Source: Lachnospiraceae bacterium UBA3287
GTDB lineage: Bacteria > Bacillota > Clostridia > Lachnospirales > Lachnospiraceae
DNA: 12,757 bases
Reading direction: 5' to 3'
NCBI GenBank assembly: GCA_002362155.1
Contig: DETN01000164.1
Coordinates: 1 to 12,757 of the forward strand
Position 1 is the first letter of the stretch; each line of letters opens with the position of its first letter. Below, in pieces: positions 1-6,641 of the stretch. The notes under the pieces are model-generated. The model was not told the DNA's origin, searched no databases, and saw only the letters and a list, made by a program, of their open reading frames with translations. Position numbers and translations under genes: made by a program.

Positions 1-1805
1 TAGCTCTTGCCGGCGTTGTCCGTCACGGTGATGTCCGCCACGTCGTCAAGACGCACGGTGCCCACGGGGTCTATGTCGCACAGGAGGGCCTGGGCTATGT
101 CGTCAGAGGATTCGAACTCGTCGCCGATCTTCAGCAGCCAGGAATTATCGTTGGCGTCGGAAATATAGCCGGCCGGCATGGAGAAGTTCTGGGCGTAGAT
201 CATGGAGGACAGGGTGGTCATGGATAAAAGCGCATCCAGGTTGGCCGCTTCCATGGCCTGTTCCCTGGTCTGTTCGAACTGGGTCTGGGCGCTCTTGAGC
301 TGGGTCTGGGCGCCGATCAGCTGGCTGGCGGCGGTGGAAAAGCCGACGGCCGCCGAAAGCTGGGCCTGGGTCAGGCCTCCGTAGACCGCTTCCAGGGAAT
401 CCAGAACGGAGGGAATCCTGTCCACGGAGCCCTGCAGGCCGGAAAGTCCCCCGGTCACGGCGGAAATGGGATCTGTCATCTGGCCGCCCGTGTCCATGGC
501 CCGGATCCTGCCAATCAGAGCCTGGATCCTGGGCATCACGGTCCCCAGCTTGGTGGCTGCGCTCATAAGGCTGGAAAGGGATCCCCCGTCCAGAACCGAG
601 GATGCGGCCTGCAGATCGGCCACGATGCTTTCCACCTCTTCCCGGATGCCGGCTTCGTCAATGGTGGAGACGGCCTGGGAGGCTGTCTCTGCCACCTTGG
701 CGGCGGCTTCTTCCATCCTGGCCCTGGCAGCCGTCAGATCTTCCTGGGCTTCCTGCAGGGCCTGGGCCGCCAGGTCTGCGGCCTCCTGGAGGCCGGGAAT
801 GGCTTCCTCGGCGGCTTCCTGGGTGGCGGCGGCCAGATCCTCCATGGCCTTTTCGTAGTCCTCCTGGGCCTTCTGCACCGCATCCGAAAGGGTCTGTACG
901 TCGCTCTGGGCCTCTTCAAAGGCATTTCTGGCATCCTCGGCCGCGCTTCTTGCGGTCTCGGACATGCGGTTTATCCCTTCCGCGGAGGACTGCAGGGACT
1001 GAACCCTGCCGATCATGGAGCCGATCCCGCTCTTCATGGCGGAGCTGATGTTCTTGACCGGTCCGTCCAGAGCGCCGAAAACGCCCTTGGCCAGAGTGGA
1101 GCCGAAGGAGGATTCCTGGCTCTCCAGCTGCTTCTGTCCTTTTTCAACTTCGTCCAGGGCATCGTCCAGCTGCCTTTCGGCATCGTCCAGCTTGTCCCTG
1201 GCTTCCTTCTGCAGCTTATCGTTCAGAGCGTCGATCTTCTTTTTGTTCAGTCTGACCTCCACGGTCCTGTCCACCAGGCCTATGGCCGAAACGCTGGCGA
1301 CGCCTTCCTGGCGCTCCATGTAGGACAGAAGGGACCGCTCCACGTAGTCGGAAAGCTCATAGATATCATAGTCTGCTCTCTCGATGCCCACATAGGCCGT
1401 AGCCAGCATATCCATGGAAAGCTCCAGGATGGTGGGGGTAGAGGCCGTATCGGGCAGATTTCCGCTCAGCTGGTCGATGGCGCTGGAGACCTTGACCATG
1501 GCGGAATCCATGTTTGTGCCGTCCACGAACTCCAGCTGGACCATGGAAAAGTTCTCGGAGCTCACGGAATAGACGTTCTCCACGTTGGAGACCGTTCCCA
1601 GGGCCTTCTCCACGGGTTCGCTGATCTCCTTGCGGACCTTCTCGGGGCTGGCGCCCGGATAGGTGGTAATGACCATCAGATAGGGGAGGGACAGCTCCGG
1701 CAGAAGGTCCAGGGGCATTTTTGTAAAGGACACGATGCCCAGGACGATGACTGCGATCACGGCGACCAGGATGGTAAAGGGTTTTTTGACGCTGAATCGT
1801 TCCAT
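1..1805 (-). CDS. RND (AcrB/HAE1-type) efflux permease with large coiled-coil insertion, 3' end outside window
   Basis: A proton-driven RND exporter of the plasma membrane; the substrate cannot be told. The first 601 codons are present and the frame is open to the left edge. Residues 9-27 are the first membrane helix. Residues 30-195 match the porter domain start of the HAE1 family (MPLDLLPE, PGASPEKV, LEFVDGTNMDSAM, GVASVSAIG, VEVRLNKKK). From about residue 200 to 520 the normal fold is interrupted by Ala/Glu/Gln/Asp-rich heptad-like helices with a Gly/Ser-rich middle. The family pattern resumes at about 522 (NLDALLS, then PAGYI, then GTVRLDDVADI). The ATG at 1805 is chosen because GGAAAGAG lies just upstream. 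No membrane fusion protein gene is adjacent on the side visible. An MmpL-type lipid exporter is less likely because the porter motifs are HAE1-like. Confidence 0.88.
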   Translation of the reverse strand, partial: MERFSVKKPFTILVAVIAVIVLGIVSFTKMPLDLLPELSLPYLMVITTYPGASPEKVRKEISEPVEKALGTVSNVENVYSVSSENFSMVQLEFVDGTNMDSAMVKVSSAIDQLSGNLPDTASTPTILELSMDMLATAYVGIERADYDIYELSDYVERSLLSYMERQEGVASVSAIGLVDRTVEVRLNKKKIDALNDKLQKEARDKLDDAERQLDDALDEVEKGQKQLESQESSFGSTLAKGVFGALDGPVKNISSAMKSGIGSMIGRVQSLQSSAEGINRMSETARSAAEDARNAFEEAQSDVQTLSDAVQKAQEDYEKAMEDLAAATQEAAEEAIPGLQEAADLAAQALQEAQEDLTAARARMEEAAAKVAETASQAVSTIDEAGIREEVESIVADLQAASSVLDGGSLSSLMSAATKLGTVMPRIQALIGRIRAMDTGGQMTDPISAVTGGLSGLQGSVDRIPSVLDSLEAVYGGLTQAQLSAAVGFSTAASQLIGAQTQLKSAQTQFEQTREQAMEAANLDALLSMTTLSSMIYAQNFSMPAGYISDANDNSWLLKIGDEFESSDDIAQALLCDIDPVGTVRLDDVADITVTDNAGKS

Positions 1806-1847
1806 AAATTCTCTTTCCGCTTTAAATAAACAGGACTGACAGTTAAG

Positions 1848-1865
1848 AAAAAGGGCATTCTGCCC
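1848..1865 (-). promoter_or_regulatory. Short GC hairpin with T-run in RND leader
   Basis: On the minus strand GGGCA, loop GAA and TGCCC are followed by TTTTTC, 43 bases before the RND start codon. The layout is terminator-like, but the stem is only 5 bp with a 3-base loop, so function as an attenuator is a guess. Confidence 0.25.
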
Positions 1866-2012
1866 GTCATTATGCTTTATTGTACAACAGTTAAAATTAT
1901 CATACCGCAAACCGATTGTGGGAAATATTTTTGTAAACAATTGATGAATTACATAATAACAGGAATCGTTAGCAACATCCTCGAATCCAGGAGAAAATGG
2001 TGTTTTTGTCCG

Positions 2013-2030
2013 AAATACCGTCAAATACCG
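2013..2030. repeat. Direct repeat AAATACCG, 10-bp period
   Basis: Two identical 8-base copies (2013-2020 and 2023-2030) sit one helical turn apart, 15 bp from the 21-bp palindrome. They could be an accessory protein site or chance. Confidence 0.4.
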
Positions 2031-2045
2031 CTCAGAAAGCCACTT

Positions 2046-2066
2046 TTGACCGACTTAGTCAGTCAA
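2046..2066. promoter_or_regulatory. 21-bp near-perfect palindrome, probable TetR-type operator
   Basis: Left arm TTGACCGACT and right arm AGTCAGTCAA flank a central T; 9 of 10 arm positions are complementary. Dimeric repressors of the TetR family often bind palindromes of this size and sequence style, and such operators are common before efflux genes. A half site GGTCGGTCAA recurs at 2121-2130. The palindrome lies about 250 bp before the RND start. No regulator gene is present in the window, so the partner is unknown. Confidence 0.5.
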
Positions 2067-2235
2067 TATGCATTTGTAAGAGCTGAAGGCCGGCCTGCCG
2101 GGACGCCTTTTCTCCAATCCGGTCGGTCAATGCTCAGGGCACAGAACTGCTCTCTTCTCCCTTCGGCCGGGCATCCGGCCCCGGTCCCGGAACAGGAAAA
2201 CCGTTCCCCAGGCTTTTCCCCAAGTCTTTTGGATG

Positions 2236-2271
2236 AAAAAAAAGGCTCCGGACCTAAGTCCGAAGCCTTTT
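2236..2271 (-). terminator. Rho-independent terminator of ftsZ
   Basis: Read on the minus strand, a 14-base arm (2271-2258), a 4-base loop and a complementary 14-base arm (2253-2240) with one G-T wobble run into a T-tract; plus-strand A's cover 2236-2243. It starts about 30 bases after the ftsZ stop codon and closes the division block. Confidence 0.92.
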
Positions 2272-2301
2272 GATTTTTGATCTTTTTTCAGGAACCCCCG
2301 A

Positions 2302-3438
2302 TCAGCGTCCGTTGTTCTTCAGGAAGGAAGGGATCTCCAGACTCTGGCTGGAATTGCTCCTGGGCTGAGGCCTTCTCTGCTGAGGGGCAGAGGGTCTTGC
2401 GCTCTTGTTGGTATACTCGCCTCTGGCAGGAGCCGGAGCCGGGCCTGCATGGCTGCTGCTTCCGTTGTAAACAGGGATATCGGTGGTCTTCTGGCCGATG
2501 CCTGTAGCGATCACGGTGATATCGCAGCCGTCAGTGTTGCTCTCGTCATACATTGCACCGAAGATGATGTTGACATCTTCGCCTGCCTGCTCCTGGATAT
2601 AGCCGACAGCTTCAGAAGCATCGGTCAGGGAGATATCGCCGGAAATGTTGACGATCACATCGGTAGCGCCGCTTACGGAAGTCTCCAGCAGAGGAGAATC
2701 CACTGCCATCTTGACAGCATCCAGAGCCTTGGTCTCGCCCTTGCCGCTGCCGATACCGATATGGGCAATGCCCTTGTTGCGCATGACAGTCTGCACATCC
2801 GCAAAGTCAAGGTTGATGATAGCGGGAACATTGATCAGGTCAGTGATTCCCTGGACTGCCTGCTGAAGGACTTCATCAGCCTTCTTCAGAGCCTCGGGCA
2901 GAGTGGTCCTTCTGTCCATGATCTGCAGAAGCTTGTCATTGGGAATAACGATCAGAGTATCTACGTTCTCCTGGATTCTTTCAATACCGGAAATAGCCTT
3001 GGTCATACGGCTTCTTGCTTCAAAGCTGAAAGGCTTTGTAACAACGCCGACGGTCAGGATGCCCTGATCCTTAGCCAGCTTTGCAACTACGGGAGCTGCA
3101 CCTGTGCCGGTTCCGCCGCCCATACCGCAGGTAACGAATACCATATCCGCACCCTTGATGGCTTCGGCGATCTCATCTGCTGTTTCCTCGGCAGCCTTCA
3201 TGCCGACCTCCGGATTTGCTCCGGCGCCAAGGCCCTTGGTCAGCTTCTCGCCGATCTGGATCAGCTTGGGGGCTCTGCAGTAATGAAGTGCCTGCACATC
3301 GGTATTCACTCCGATGAACTCCACATCCGTTACATCCACATCAACCATTCTGTTGACTGCGTTATTACCTGCACCGCCAACACCAACCACTTTTATCTTA
3401 CAAGCGGGTTCAGCTTCGTTCGTCTTAATCTCAAGCAC
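2302..3438 (-). CDS. ftsZ: Cell division protein FtsZ
   Basis: Tubulin-like GTPase that polymerises into the Z ring at mid-cell. The 378-residue protein has the usual length. GGAGNN is at 21-26, the tubulin signature GGGTGTG at 107-113, and the T7 synergy loop with N209, D211 and D214 (NLDFADV). A poorly conserved Pro/Ser/Arg/Gln-rich linker spans roughly 320-365, followed by the C-terminal conserved peptide LEIPSFLKNN at 367-376, which normally binds membrane anchors such as SepF, FtsA or EzrA. The start is GTG at 3438, fixed by AAAGGAGG a short distance upstream. A 95-bp gap with a possible promoter separates it from ftsQ, and a terminator follows, so it can be expressed both with the operon and alone. 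No ftsA gene lies beside it. Confidence 0.98.
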   Translation of the reverse strand: MLEIKTNEAEPACKIKVVGVGGAGNNAVNRMVDVDVTDVEFIGVNTDVQALHYCRAPKLIQIGEKLTKGLGAGANPEVGMKAAEETADEIAEAIKGADMVFVTCGMGGGTGTGAAPVVAKLAKDQGILTVGVVTKPFSFEARSRMTKAISGIERIQENVDTLIVIPNDKLLQIMDRRTTLPEALKKADEVLQQAVQGITDLINVPAIINLDFADVQTVMRNKGIAHIGIGSGKGETKALDAVKMAVDSPLLETSVSGATDVIVNISGDISLTDASEAVGYIQEQAGEDVNIIFGAMYDESNTDGCDITVIATGIGQKTTDIPVYNGSSSHAGPAPAPARGEYTNKSARPSAPQQRRPQPRSNSSQSLEIPSFLKNNGR

Positions 3439-3495
3439 GGTAAGCTCCTCCTTTAAAAAAATTACAATTTTGTTAAATCACTGCTAACGACAATA

Positions 3496-3524
3496 ATATT
3501 ACAGAGCAATTTGCAAAAAATCAA
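3496..3524 (-). promoter_or_regulatory. Possible sigma-A promoter for ftsZ
   Basis: On the minus strand TTGATT (3524-3519), a 17-base spacer and TAATAT (3501-3496) sit in the AT-rich gap between ftsQ and ftsZ, about 58 bases before the GTG start. Each hexamer matches consensus at 4 of 6 positions. The gap itself supports an extra ftsZ promoter, a common arrangement in dcw clusters. Confidence 0.45.
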
Positions 3525-3533
3525 TCAGTTTTT

Positions 3534-4364
3534 TTATCTTTTTTTCTGCAAAATCATGATATTTTTTTCTGACGTGTATGTCATTAAATTAATGACTCCG
3601 CTTCTGCCCTCCAATTCCGGCATAAGTCCTGCAAGTCTCGACAGTTTCAGGTCATAATTCTCATCCTGTCCCAGGACCACATCGATGTCTCCCAGGTCGA
3701 TGGTAACGTTTGCGGAGGGGTCCGTGGAGAGATAACTGACACTGATGTCATATTTTTTCATGGTGTGCAGGGCGTGGAGAGCGGCGCTCAGACCGAAGGG
3801 ATTGTCCACCACCACCTTCTCTCCCTTGACAGCCTCTTCCACTTCCAGGCCGTCGATGCGGGGAACGCCGTAGATGGTCTTCATGGAACGCTCGATCACG
3901 CGGCCGTCTTCGTCCACATAGATGTTGCCGTCGCCGGCGTTGATATAGCCGGTCAGGTCTTTTTCCTTCACTATCACGTTGATCTCCACGGGATTGAGCA
4001 TCTGGACGTCGATGGATTCCACAAAGGCCAGGTCTTCCACGGTGCGGTCATGATACAGAAGGGAAAGCATGAAGGTGTTGTCTCCGAAGGTCCCCTGCTG
4101 TACGTATTCCGTCATCTCGTCGTTGGTATAGACGGTGTTGCCGATCACGTGGGCGGAATGCACGTTGAAGAAGGTCACCAGAACAGCGGCGATCACTGTA
4201 ATGGCAAGGGCAAAGGTCAGAGCCAGATTCACAGGAGTCAGCAGGGGAACGATCTCCGCCGCTTCTTTGGCGCGAAGTCTGCCTGCTGCTGCCGTGACAG
4301 CCGCTGACGTTGTTCCGTTCATGGCATATTTTCTTGTTCTGAAGTCTTTTCCGTTGCCTTTCAT
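3534..4364 (-). CDS. ftsQ: Cell division protein FtsQ/DivIB
   Basis: Single-pass division protein that holds FtsL-type partners at the septum and relays signals to FtsW and the septal PBP. The 276 residues show a basic cytoplasmic tail (1-43), one membrane helix (about 44-67), then a POTRA domain beginning at FNVHSAHVIGNTVYTNDEM (about 66-137), followed by the beta domain typical of the family. Overall identity is low, as usual for this family, and the assignment rests on the topology, the HVIGN pattern and the position between ftsW and ftsZ. The ATG is preceded by GGAGGAAC at good spacing. The gap to ftsW is 36 bp, with no murG in between. divIB would be an equally proper symbol. Confidence 0.9.
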   Translation of the reverse strand: MKGNGKDFRTRKYAMNGTTSAAVTAAAGRLRAKEAAEIVPLLTPVNLALTFALAITVIAAVLVTFFNVHSAHVIGNTVYTNDEMTEYVQQGTFGDNTFMLSLLYHDRTVEDLAFVESIDVQMLNPVEINVIVKEKDLTGYINAGDGNIYVDEDGRVIERSMKTIYGVPRIDGLEVEEAVKGEKVVVDNPFGLSAALHALHTMKKYDISVSYLSTDPSANVTIDLGDIDVVLGQDENYDLKLSRLAGLMPELEGRSGVINLMTYTSEKNIMILQKKR

Positions 4365-4400
4365 GTGCCGTTCCTCCGGTATTCCGAAGATTTCCTTCCT

Positions 4401-5594
4401 TTAGACTGGTTTCTTTATTCCTAGTTTTCTGGACACACTCATCACAACACCGATTTCAGCCAGCAGCAGGAGTATGGAAGTACCGCCGTAACTGATGAAG
4501 GGGAGTGTAACGCCAGTATTTGGAATCGTATTTGTCACCACCGCGATGTTCAGAATGACCTGGACTGCGATGTGGGTCATGACCCCGATGACGAGCAGGG
4601 CGCCGTAGAGATCCGCCGTATTGCTTGCGATCACTGCCAGACGCCAGATCAGGAAGAGGTAGATCAGCATGACAGCGATCGCCCCGAAGAGTCCCAGCTC
4701 TTCACAGATGATCGAAAAGATCATATCGTTCTGCAGCTCCGGGACATGTCCCAGCTTCTGCATGGACTGGCCCAGGCCCTTTCCGAAGATGCCGCCCGAG
4801 CCTATGGCGTAGAGGGCCTGCAGGGTCTGATAGGCTTTGTTGTCCGCATAGGCCTGGGGATTCAGCCAGGCCAGGATTCTTTCACCTCTGAAGTCCGCCG
4901 TCACGCCGGACTCTCTTGCCGTTTCCACCGTATGGTAGATCCAGTAGCCGCCGCCCGCTATGACCAGGGCGGCCATTGCAATGAAGGGCTTGTAGAAGGG
5001 ACAGGCTACGAAGAGCATGCCCATGACGATGGCCATAACGATGATGGCGGAGCTCATGTTCCTGGTGATCTTCCAGATCATCAATGCCGCGATCCCGGCA
5101 GGGATCAGGGGAATGATAAAGCCCCGGATGGTATTGACCCTGGTGCCCAGGCGGTCAATGATGGAGGCTGTCAGGAAGATCACGCCCACCTTGACGATCT
5201 CGGCCGGCTGTACGTTGAAGTACTTGAAGTCCAGCCATCTGGTAGCGCCGTTGGCGCTGTAGCCCAGGGGAGTCAGGGTCAGCAGGACCGATACCACGGA
5301 TGCCAGGTAGACCGGCACCGCAAGCTGCTTGGTGACAGCATAGGGAAAATATGCGGCCACGAACATGATGGCCAGGCCGGCGGCCGTGTATCTTGCCTGA
5401 TTGTTGAAGTAAAAGCCGGGGTCTCCCCACTGCACCTGTCCCTGATAGGAGGTGATGGAATACAGCATGACCAGCCCGAAAAGCAGCAGGGCTATGATCA
5501 CGAAAAAGAGTGTGTAGTCCTTAAAGGGGATCCACTCGCGGGCCCTGGCTGCCTCAAGGCCTCTTCTTCTTTTCTTGGGTGAGAAAATAGACAT
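4401..5594 (-). CDS. ftsW: SEDS peptidoglycan polymerase FtsW
   Basis: Multi-pass membrane glycosyltransferase that polymerises lipid II at the septum together with the class B PBP encoded two genes upstream. At 397 residues with about ten hydrophobic segments it fits the family. Visible SEDS motifs are GATRWL (116-121), QPAE (129-132), ALYAIGSGGIFGKGLG (260-275), HVPELQNDMIFS (283-294) with D290 as the likely catalytic acid, and PNTGVTLPFISYGGTS (358-373). The PDLGT motif seen in many FtsW/RodA proteins is replaced by RNMSSA near 178-183. Location next to mraY and ftsQ favours FtsW over RodA. The ATG follows AGGAAA, 24 bp after the mraY stop. Confidence 0.95.
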   Translation of the reverse strand: MSIFSPKKRRRGLEAARAREWIPFKDYTLFFVIIALLLFGLVMLYSITSYQGQVQWGDPGFYFNNQARYTAAGLAIMFVAAYFPYAVTKQLAVPVYLASVVSVLLTLTPLGYSANGATRWLDFKYFNVQPAEIVKVGVIFLTASIIDRLGTRVNTIRGFIIPLIPAGIAALMIWKITRNMSSAIIVMAIVMGMLFVACPFYKPFIAMAALVIAGGGYWIYHTVETARESGVTADFRGERILAWLNPQAYADNKAYQTLQALYAIGSGGIFGKGLGQSMQKLGHVPELQNDMIFSIICEELGLFGAIAVMLIYLFLIWRLAVIASNTADLYGALLVIGVMTHIAVQVILNIAVVTNTIPNTGVTLPFISYGGTSILLLLAEIGVVMSVSRKLGIKKPV

Positions 5595-5618
5595 ATATTC
5601 AGTTTCCTGTCTTTCTCT

Positions 5619-6599
5619 TTACCATATCCCCAGAAGCGATACCGCGCACAGAAGGACGGTCACTACGGTAAATACGGCTACGACTCTTACCTCGGACCAT
5701 CCGCCCTTCTCAAAATGATGGTGGATGGGAGCCATTCTGAAGATCCTCTTTCCATGCGTGATCTTGAAGTATCCCACCTGAAGGATGACCGAGATGACTT
5801 CTATCATATAGATGAATCCGATGACGGGGATCAGCAGAGGGAGCTGCAGGCTGTAACACATGGCTACCACAAAGCCTCCCAGGGCAAGGGATCCCGTATC
5901 GCCCATGAATACCTTTGCAGGATAGGCGTTGTAGACCAGAAATCCCAGAAGCGCGCCGATCATGGCCGCTCCCATGGGGGCCACGCCCGAAGAAGTCAGG
6001 CAGGCCGTCACCGTCAGGAAGAGGGCTGTGGCTGCGGTCACGCAGCCGGCCAGGCCGTCCACGCCGTCCGTAAAGTTGGTTCCGTTGGCAGTGGCCACAG
6101 CGATAAAGATCATAAGCGCTGTGTTCCCTTCCAGTCCGAAGTCCAGAAAGCTTCCGGGCATGAAGGGGATCTTGAAGCTCATGGGCATCCCCAGCATCCA
6201 TCCGGTATAGTAGCACCAGGCGCCCGCCACCAGGATCTGGAGCAGGAACTTCTGCCAGGCTCTGAGACCGTCGGACCGCTTCAGGACCACCTTGATGAAA
6301 TCATCGATAAAGCCCACTGCCCCGAAGGCCGCTGTCAGGATCAGGACCGGAACCACTTCCATCCTGCCCGTATAGGCCGAATATGCAGCGCCGGCGGCGG
6401 CTCCCAGAAGGAACATGAATCCTCCCATGTTGGGGGTGCCGGTCTTGCTCTGATGGGATTCCAGCCCTTCGTCCCTTTCCGTCTGGCCGGCCTTGACCCT
6501 TCTGAGGAAGGGGATCAGGAACCTGCCGGATACAAGGCTGACCGCAAAGGCGATCAGAAAGGGAATAATAAGAATCCAGAGATCTACTTCTTTATACAT
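5619..6599 (-). CDS. mraY: Phospho-MurNAc-pentapeptide transferase MraY
   Basis: Integral membrane enzyme that transfers phospho-MurNAc-pentapeptide from UDP to undecaprenyl phosphate, giving lipid I. With the ATG at 6599 the protein is 326 residues, the usual length. A TTG seven codons upstream is in frame but lacks a ribosome binding site, while GGAAGGA lies 12 bases before the ATG. Motifs seen are TERDEG (40-45), TPNMGG (55-60), D99-D100-xx-K103, NGTNFTDGVDGL (172-183), FMGDTGS with D234, and the HHH loop at 293-295. These include the Mg-binding and uridine-pocket residues of the family. It lies 42 bp after the PBP gene; no murD follows. Confidence 0.97.
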   Translation of the reverse strand: MYKEVDLWILIIPFLIAFAVSLVSGRFLIPFLRRVKAGQTERDEGLESHQSKTGTPNMGGFMFLLGAAAGAAYSAYTGRMEVVPVLILTAAFGAVGFIDDFIKVVLKRSDGLRAWQKFLLQILVAGAWCYYTGWMLGMPMSFKIPFMPGSFLDFGLEGNTALMIFIAVATANGTNFTDGVDGLAGCVTAATALFLTVTACLTSSGVAPMGAAMIGALLGFLVYNAYPAKVFMGDTGSLALGGFVVAMCYSLQLPLLIPVIGFIYMIEVISVILQVGYFKITHGKRIFRMAPIHHHFEKGGWSEVRVVAVFTVVTVLLCAVSLLGIW

Positions 6600-6641
6600 A
6601 ATAGGGTTTTGTCCTTCCAAAAGTTTTTGACGGACCGGGCT

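Larger units (their letters stand above)
1806..2235. other. Intergenic region between ftsZ terminator and RND gene
   Basis: This 430-bp stretch has no convincing gene. The plus-strand open frame over 1872-2273 has no ribosome binding site and a Pro/Ser/Cys-rich composition unlike a folded protein. The half next to the RND gene is AT-rich and the half next to ftsZ is GC-rich. It holds a 21-bp palindrome (2046-2066), a matching half site (2121-2130), a 10-bp-period direct repeat (2013-2030), a short GC hairpin GGCCGG-GCAT-CCGGCC (2165-2180) without a T-tract, and a small hairpin with a T-run (1848-1865). I could not find a confident sigma-A promoter for the RND gene. Confidence 0.6.

Noticed and set aside
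466..1323. Several plus-strand and off-frame frames opposite the RND insertion
   Set aside because: They are shadows of the Ala/Glu/Gln-rich coiled-coil coding sequence, whose reverse complement is free of stops.
2165..2180. GGCCGG-GCAT-CCGGCC hairpin as a terminator
   Set aside because: Perfect 6-bp stem but no T-tract on either strand, and it lies past the ftsZ terminator.
1872..2273. 133-codon plus-strand frame between the RND gene and ftsZ
   Set aside because: No ribosome binding site, crosses the 21-bp palindrome and runs into the ftsZ terminator, and the composition changes abruptly along it.
2449..3456. 335-codon plus-strand frame opposite ftsZ
   Set aside because: Mirror frame of ftsZ caused by codon bias; no ribosome binding site or recognisable domain.
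6600..6620. Upstream TTG start for mraY
   Set aside because: No ribosome binding site precedes it, and the ATG at 6599 gives the standard length behind GGAAGGA.
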